DNA of 18,143 nucleotides, taken from assembly GCA_039680225.1 (NCBI GenBank), contig JBDKTK010000212.1:1-18143 (forward strand). Direction: 5' to 3'. Both the position numbers and the translations under genes were made by a program. The notes below the pieces were generated by a model that saw nothing but the letters and a program-made list of their open reading frames with translations, was not told the DNA's origin and did not search any database. Of the stretch, positions 14,580 to 18,143 are shown one piece after another (position 1 is the first letter of the stretch; each line of letters begins with the position of its first letter). This stretch comes from JBDKTK01 sp039680225. Lineage in GTDB: Bacteria > Desulfobacterota > Syntrophia > Syntrophales > UBA4778.

Positions 14580-15943
14580 CAGCGCGCCCCTTTGCCGAAC
14601 AGGACTATTTTGACCGTCTGCAGGATGATGTAGAGGTCGAATCCCGCCGAACAATGTTTTATGTAAAACAGGTCGTATTTGAGCTTCTCGAGCGCGTCCT
14701 TTTTCGAAGCGCCGTATGCGTAATTTATCTGGGCCCAACCCGTGATCCCCGGCTTGACCGCAAAACGCTGTCCGTAATACGGGACCTCCCTGTTCAGGAT
14801 ATCTACAAAATGCGGCCGCTCCGGACGGGGGCCCACCAGGGCCATGTCGTTCCGAAGCACGTTCCATAACTGGGGGATTTCATCCAGGCGGAATTTCCTG
14901 ATCCACCTGCCCACCCTCGTCGTGCGGGGGTCGTTAGGGCTGGCCCAGGCAGGGCCGCCCTCCTCGGCGTCGATGCGCATCGAGCGGAATTTGAAAAGCG
15001 TGAACGGCCGCCCTCCCTGTCCGACGCGCTCCTGGCGGTAAAGGGTCGGCCCCGGGGAATCCAATTTGACGAGGACAGCCGTGACGGCCGCGACCGGGGC
15101 GAAGAGCAGGAGGCCTGCGAGCGCGAAGGCCAGGGAAAGCCCCCGCCTTGCGCACTTCGTCAGTCCCGACGCCCGGAAACCTGATGCGAAAATTATGGAG
15201 CTGGGCCGGAGGTACTCCAGACTCAGTTTTCCCGTGAGGCGCTCAAAGAAATCGAACCCGTCTTCGACCCTTATTCCCCTGAGCTTGCATTCCAGCAGGG
15301 GTTCAAGAGGCAATTTGCCCCTGCCGTCCTCGATGGCGACAATCACCCTGTCGACGGACAGGCGGCCGACCAGGTCTTTAATATTTGAATAGTCGCCCAC
15401 AATGGAAGGATTGACGAGCCGCTCTCCCGTCCTGCCGGGCATTTCTGAAACAAAGCCCAATATTTCGAAACCCGAATCCTTCCTGTCAAGGACTTCCATG
15501 GCAATGCTCCTGGCCAGGGTTTCCGAACCGAGCACCAGCAGCTTCTGGTCCCCTGCCGCCACTGCCAAATTGCTGTAGAGGACCCGCAGCAGGGTGGCCA
15601 TGAGTCCCGCAACCCCGAGGATGTTGAACAACGTGATCATCCGGAATTCCCGCGCAGGGCTGAAGAAAATGATCAGCAGCGCCCAGGAGCAGGCCAGGGC
15701 CAGGATGATCCTGCGGGCCATGAATGCCGGCCTGCCGAAGAGTTCCGGTTCGTACATTTCGAAGTAGAAGAACATTGCCTGGATCAGGGCCGCAAACAGC
15801 AAGGCCCGGAGAGCCAACACGGTCGCCTTGTCATTGTGTGCGGGGACCAGGAACCAGATGATGAAGACCAGCGTCAGGCTTTCAAGTGCAAAAAAGCCGA
15901 TCCTGCGCACAGGCATATAAGAATGAAAAATTTTCAGGACCAT
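14579..15943 (-). CDS. EpsB-type undecaprenyl-phosphate sugar phosphotransferase, PEP-CTERM/XrtA-associated
   Basis: A 454-residue polyisoprenyl-phosphate hexose-1-phosphate transferase. Four N-terminal membrane segments (about 16-34, 44-62, 78-95, 104-120) lead to a cytosolic Rossmann-like CoA-binding-type domain with KLLVLGSETLARSIAMEV (134-151). A further membrane segment (about 268-292) precedes the catalytic domain: DSPGPTLYRQERVG (295-308), FTLFKFRSM (314-322), the catalytic FRLDEIPQLWNVLR (351-364, Asp354-Glu355), MALVGPRPERP (367-377) and PGITGWAQINYAYG (398-411). It starts repeat-unit synthesis by adding a sugar phosphate to undecaprenyl phosphate. The ending LKYDLFYIKHCSAGFDLYII is typical of the TIGR03013-type family. 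Start and stop overlap both neighbours by one base. The sugar specificity is not readable. Confidence 0.95.
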   Translation of the reverse strand: MVLKIFHSYMPVRRIGFFALESLTLVFIIWFLVPAHNDKATVLALRALLFAALIQAMFFYFEMYEPELFGRPAFMARRIILALACSWALLIIFFSPAREFRMITLFNILGVAGLMATLLRVLYSNLAVAAGDQKLLVLGSETLARSIAMEVLDRKDSGFEILGFVSEMPGRTGERLVNPSIVGDYSNIKDLVGRLSVDRVIVAIEDGRGKLPLEPLLECKLRGIRVEDGFDFFERLTGKLSLEYLRPSSIIFASGFRASGLTKCARRGLSLAFALAGLLLFAPVAAVTAVLVKLDSPGPTLYRQERVGQGGRPFTLFKFRSMRIDAEEGGPAWASPNDPRTTRVGRWIRKFRLDEIPQLWNVLRNDMALVGPRPERPHFVDILNREVPYYGQRFAVKPGITGWAQINYAYGASKKDALEKLKYDLFYIKHCSAGFDLYIILQTVKIVLFGKGAR

Positions 15944-16710
15944 TATTCGGAAGCTATCTCTTCGTTGAGGTTCTTTCGTTGCCGGTACCCGTAATAGCCG
16001 TAAGTTCCGAAATAGCGCTTATGCATGCTGTCGGAGCGGAATTTGAGATCGTTGAGTATTATCCCGATGATTTTCTCCTGTGGAAGATTGCCGAGCGCCT
16101 GTTTCACTGCTTCCCTGGGAGTTACTCCGGACCTGATCACCAGGAGAATGGAATCAACAAACGAACTGAGGAGCAGGGGATCGGAAGTTTCCAGGAGGGG
16201 AGGGGAATCGATGATTATGAACCGGTCGGGATATCTCGATCTCATTTCCCGGACCAGTTCAGTCATTTTGAGCGAGCCGACGAGCTCGCCGGAATTCAGC
16301 AGCGGCTCGCCTGCGGGGACAATGGTGAGTTTCGCCTGATCGGTCCTGACAAAGATCTCGTTGATCCCCGCCGAGCCGGTAAGATAGTCGGAAAGGCCCG
16401 TGCCGTTTTGCAGGCCGAAATATCTGCACATGACAGGGTTGCGCAGGTCCGCTTCGACGAGCAGCGCGTGTTTGTTAAGGTCCCGGGAAATCATGACTGC
16501 AAGGTTGGCGGCTATGAGCGACTTGCCTTCGCCCTGGGTGGCGCTCGTGACGAGAATGGTCCGGACCGCATCGCCGCTCCGGAATATTTCGGCCCTGACC
16601 TTCCTGAACTGCTCGGCAAAGACCGAGTCGAGCCCCGCGGATGTAAACATCTCGCCGATGACTTTCATCTGCTCCCTGCAGGTCTTGTCAACGTAATCCA
16701 GGATCTTCAT
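15943..16710 (-). CDS. Bacterial tyrosine autokinase of the EPS system (BY-kinase, CpsD-like)
   Basis: A 255-residue cytosolic BY-kinase. It shows AEQFRKVRAEIFRS (32-45), Walker A SATQGEGKS (56-64), Walker A' LLVEADLRNP (83-92) and Walker B FIIIDSPPLL (164-173). A C-terminal tyrosine cluster at Tyr233, 237, 239, 240 and 242 (RYFGTYGYYGYR) is the expected autophosphorylation tail. It matches the XrtA-associated autokinase type. It would phosphorylate itself in a ring and, with the chain-length protein, control polymerisation and export. Unlike Wzc-type fusions, the co-polymerase is a separate gene. The start ATG at 16710 has GGGGAGG seven bases upstream. A 101-bp gap separates it from the export protein gene, and its TAA overlaps the sugar transferase ATG by one base. 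Confidence 0.95.
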   Translation of the reverse strand: MKILDYVDKTCREQMKVIGEMFTSAGLDSVFAEQFRKVRAEIFRSGDAVRTILVTSATQGEGKSLIAANLAVMISRDLNKHALLVEADLRNPVMCRYFGLQNGTGLSDYLTGSAGINEIFVRTDQAKLTIVPAGEPLLNSGELVGSLKMTELVREMRSRYPDRFIIIDSPPLLETSDPLLLSSFVDSILLVIRSGVTPREAVKQALGNLPQEKIIGIILNDLKFRSDSMHKRYFGTYGYYGYRQRKNLNEEIASE

Positions 16711-16811
16711 CTTGAGCCTCCCCGATCGTGATAAGTGTATTACCCGCCTGCCGGCGCCTGGTCTGCTCCGCCGTCAATGAAAGCTGTATTGCGGATGCCG
16801 GACTGGAAATT

Positions 16812-17465
16812 TTACGGGACGACAATAACGTCGCCGGGCTGCAGTTCGAAATCGGACCCGGTCTCAATGAGTTTCGTGTAGTTTATGGTCTTCTTTTCCT
16901 CCCGCCCCTCCTGGCTCCTGATCAGGACGATTCTCTTCTGGTCGGCCCATTCGGTGAACCCGCCGCATAACGGTATCACCTGGAGCAGGCTGCCCCTGCT
17001 GCGCAGCCGGTGCATGCCGGGGGTGCGCACCTGGCCCGTGACGAAGACCTTGAAGTTGTTGTGCTCGGTGACTATTACCGTCACCATGGGGTCGTCGATG
17101 TACTGCCGCAGCATGTCCGTGATTTCGTGCTTGAGCTCGATCGGGGTCTTCCCCGCGGCCTGTATGTCGTCGAGCAGGGGCAGCGATATCTTCCCGTCGA
17201 GGCGGACGGGCACTATCCTGCTGATTGCATCCTCGCGCCAGACGTGGATGTTCAGGACGTCCTCCGGCCCGATCCGGTACTCGCTGGTCCGGCCTTTCTC
17301 CTGGGAACTGGCGGGAGGCGCAGGGATTAAGGCGATGGCCAGCGCCAGGGCGACCGGGAAAAACACTGTTAATACGCTGACCGCCGGCGAGCCGTTGACA
17401 GGGGGGAGCTTTTGGGGGCGCATGCCCTTCACGGCTGCAGGGTCAGACAAAATAACTTTGTTCAT
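16812..17465 (-). CDS. Polysaccharide export protein (OPX/Wza family), XrtA-associated
   Basis: A 217-residue periplasmic/outer-membrane export protein. After a hydrophilic N-terminal stretch, a hydrophobic signal segment lies at about 29-49. The Poly_export domain follows with SEYRIGPEDVLNIHVWRED (61-79), VRLDGKISLPLLDDIQAAGK (87-106) and DPMVTVIVTEHNN (125-137). One SLBB domain begins VFVTGQVRTPGMHRL (140-154), and the protein ends FELQPGDVIVVP. It should form the periplasmic channel that carries polymer to the outer membrane. I see no lipobox Cys after the signal segment, so it may not be a lipoprotein. The ATG at 17465 has GAGGA about ten bases upstream; ATG 17423 would shorten the unusual N-terminal extension. 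It is the first complete gene after the probable promoter region. Confidence 0.94.
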   Translation of the reverse strand: MNKVILSDPAAVKGMRPQKLPPVNGSPAVSVLTVFFPVALALAIALIPAPPASSQEKGRTSEYRIGPEDVLNIHVWREDAISRIVPVRLDGKISLPLLDDIQAAGKTPIELKHEITDMLRQYIDDPMVTVIVTEHNNFKVFVTGQVRTPGMHRLRSRGSLLQVIPLCGGFTEWADQKRIVLIRSQEGREEKKTINYTKLIETGSDFELQPGDVIVVP

Positions 17466-17610
17466 AAGGTTTTGTTCCTCACGCGCCTAATCATTTTTGC
17501 CTGTCGTTGTTAACCAAAACATGAGCAGATTTTTAAACGAATTCCATCCCGGGGTATATCCGGTAGGCTCTGATTTTTCCCGTTCAGAATGATTAAAATT
17601 GAGGGTACAA

Positions 17611-17632
17611 AGGATTGTGAGTTCTTAATCCT
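17611..17632. repeat. Inverted repeat, possible operator
   Basis: Six-base arms AGGATT (17611-17616) and AATCCT (17627-17632) flank a ten-base spacer, a centre-to-centre distance of 16 bases. It lies about 150 bases upstream of the export gene start in the presumed promoter region, where a dimeric regulator could bind. It may be chance. Confidence 0.3.
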
Positions 17633-17665
17633 GAGTAGAAGGCAGTAATGCAATGGTTAATATAC

Positions 17666-17691
17666 GTTTAGTGAAAAGGTTTAGGTAAAAA
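17666..17691. repeat. Imperfect 13-bp tandem repeat, possible regulator site
   Basis: Two adjacent 13-base units (17666-17678 and 17679-17691) begin GTTTAG and match at 10 of 13 positions. Direct repeats of this spacing are common for response-regulator binding, but the function is not shown by the sequence. Confidence 0.3.
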
Positions 17692-17722
17692 AAGCGGAGA
17701 ACAGGGCGGGATTATATCGCCC
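17687..17722 (-). terminator. Weak terminator candidate after the epimerase gene
   Basis: On the minus strand a five-base stem (GGGCG/CGCCC; arms 17718-17722 and 17704-17708) with a nine-base loop overlaps the epimerase stop, and a run of seven T follows (complement of 17687-17693). The T-run starts ten bases after the stem, farther than in a standard rho-independent terminator, so termination is only possible. Confidence 0.3.
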
Positions 17723-18143
17723 GGTTTCCGAAGGTCGATGCCGGCGCGCCGTCCGCGGCCTGTCCCGCAGCTCCGCCGTAATATTCCATGTACCAGTCTA
17801 CGAACCGGCTGATGCCTTCCTCGATGCCGGTGCGCGGGCGGAAACCGAAATCGCGCAGCAGGCCGTCCACGTCGGCGCATGTTTCCGGTACGTCGCCCGG
17901 CTGGTGCGGAAGGTAATTTTTTTCCGCCTTCCGCCCGAGACAGCCCTCCAGGACGCCGATGAAGCGCAGCAGTTCGACGGGCTCGTTGTTGCCGATATTG
18001 TAAATCCTGTACGGGGCAAAGCTCGAGCCGGGATCGGGCCCGGCCCCGCTCCATCCCGGGTCCGGCCGGGGAGGGCTGAAAAGCACGCGGGTGACGCCCT
18101 CGACTATGTCGTCGATATAGGTGAAGTCCCGCTTCATCCTTCC
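17712..18143 (-). CDS. Nucleotide-sugar epimerase, C-terminal part (UDP-glucuronate 4-epimerase-like)
   Basis: The last 143 residues of an extended short-chain dehydrogenase/epimerase; the frame is still open at the right edge, so the N-terminal NAD-binding half and the catalytic Tyr-x3-Lys lie outside. Visible family motifs are GRMKRDFTYIDDIVEGVTRV, PYRIYNIGNNEPVEL, EKNYLPHQPGDVPETCADVD and IEEGISRFVDWYMEYYGG. This pattern is characteristic of UDP-glucuronate 4-epimerases (CapI-like), which make UDP-galacturonate as a polymer precursor. A related UDP-glucose or UDP-GlcNAc 4-epimerase is less likely. A Gly/Pro-rich insert (GWSGAGPDPGSSF) before PYRIYN and a low-complexity Ala/Gly tail are unusual. 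It probably supplies an acidic sugar to the EPS made by the neighbouring genes. Confidence 0.88.
   Translation of the reverse strand, partial: GRMKRDFTYIDDIVEGVTRVLFSPPRPDPGWSGAGPDPGSSFAPYRIYNIGNNEPVELLRFIGVLEGCLGRKAEKNYLPHQPGDVPETCADVDGLLRDFGFRPRTGIEEGISRFVDWYMEYYGGAAGQAADGAPASTFGNRAI

Larger units (their letters stand above)
17466..17711 (-). promoter_or_regulatory. AT-rich spacer, probable promoter region of the EPS operon
   Basis: This 246-bp gap is clearly more AT-rich than the flanking genes and is the longest non-coding stretch in the window. It separates the epimerase from the export protein and contains an inverted repeat, an imperfect tandem repeat and a T-run downstream of the epimerase on the minus strand. 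Candidate sigma70 hexamers on the minus strand are weak: TTGCAT, then 17 bases, then GATTAA. I do not claim an exact promoter. A long untranslated leader for the export gene mRNA is possible. Confidence 0.5.

Noticed and set aside
14580..14867. Upstream extension of the NusG-like gene to 260 residues
   Set aside because: The extra 96 residues lie inside the sugar transferase in another frame and show no homology; the ATG at 14579 has a good ribosome-binding site and the normal NGN start.
17466..17711. RfaH-type ops element or sigma54 promoter in the leader
   Set aside because: The only GGTAGG-like sequence (near 17562) is on the wrong strand. One GG-N10-GC match on the minus strand lacks the TTGC context of the -12 box.
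1..18143. Mobile elements, tRNA/rRNA genes and CRISPR arrays
   Set aside because: No transposase or integrase motifs, no tRNA-like cloverleaf and no regularly spaced repeats were seen while reading both strands.

Overview
This 18.1 kb, GC-rich window is one block of a cell-surface or exopolysaccharide (EPS) biosynthesis locus. Every supported gene is on the minus strand, so transcription runs from high to low coordinates. Several products match families that accompany the exosortase A (XrtA/EpsH, PEP-CTERM) protein-sorting system of Gram-negative bacteria: the EPS export protein, the tyrosine autokinase, the EpsB-type sugar transferase, the DVEDYF-type polysaccharide deacetylase, the GNVR-type chain-length protein, the FemAB-like protein and a pair of alpha/beta hydrolases. 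The outer-membrane barrel and export protein require a diderm cell. A Desulfobacterota- or Nitrospirota-like organism is my best guess from gene content and GC richness, but the sequence alone does not settle the phylum.

Layout in transcription order. At the right edge is the C-terminal third of a nucleotide-sugar epimerase (17712-18143), then a 246-bp AT-rich spacer that probably holds the main promoter. Next come the core assembly genes: export protein (16812-17465), tyrosine kinase (15943-16710), priming sugar transferase (14579-15943) and a NusG/RfaH-like antiterminator (14085-14579). After a 96-bp gap with a strong hairpin come the XrtA-type deacetylase (13002-13988), an outer-membrane beta-barrel (11533-13005), the chain-length protein (10080-11513), a small zinc-ribbon protein (9684-10007) and an exported SGNH-like hydrolase (8823-9659). 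The left half is a tightly packed tailoring module: FemAB-like acyltransferase (7750-8793), a second deacetylase (6704-7711), ATP-grasp ligase (5416-6699), PHP phosphoesterase (4607-5419), family-2 glycosyltransferase (3474-4610), two unusual alpha/beta hydrolases (2623-3477, 1601-2635), a Wzx-type flippase (184-1626) and the start of an unrecognised gene (1-183).

Working model: the sugar transferase primes undecaprenyl phosphate, glycosyltransferases extend the repeat unit, the flippase moves it across the inner membrane, and the chain-length protein plus kinase control polymerisation. The export protein, possibly with the beta-barrel, carries the polymer out. Deacetylases, the SGNH protein, FemAB, ATP-grasp and PHP proteins would modify it. 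No polymerase, exosortase or PEP-CTERM substrate is in the window. Six junctions share a 1-4 base stop/start overlap and two more overlap by 13 and 26 bases, so much of the locus is probably translationally coupled. No RNA genes, mobile elements or CRISPR arrays were seen, and no gene-free stretch exceeds 300 bases. The most unusual parts are the FemAB/ATP-grasp/PHP tailoring module, the two hydrolases with replaced nucleophiles, the SGNH-like exported protein, and the zinc-ribbon protein.
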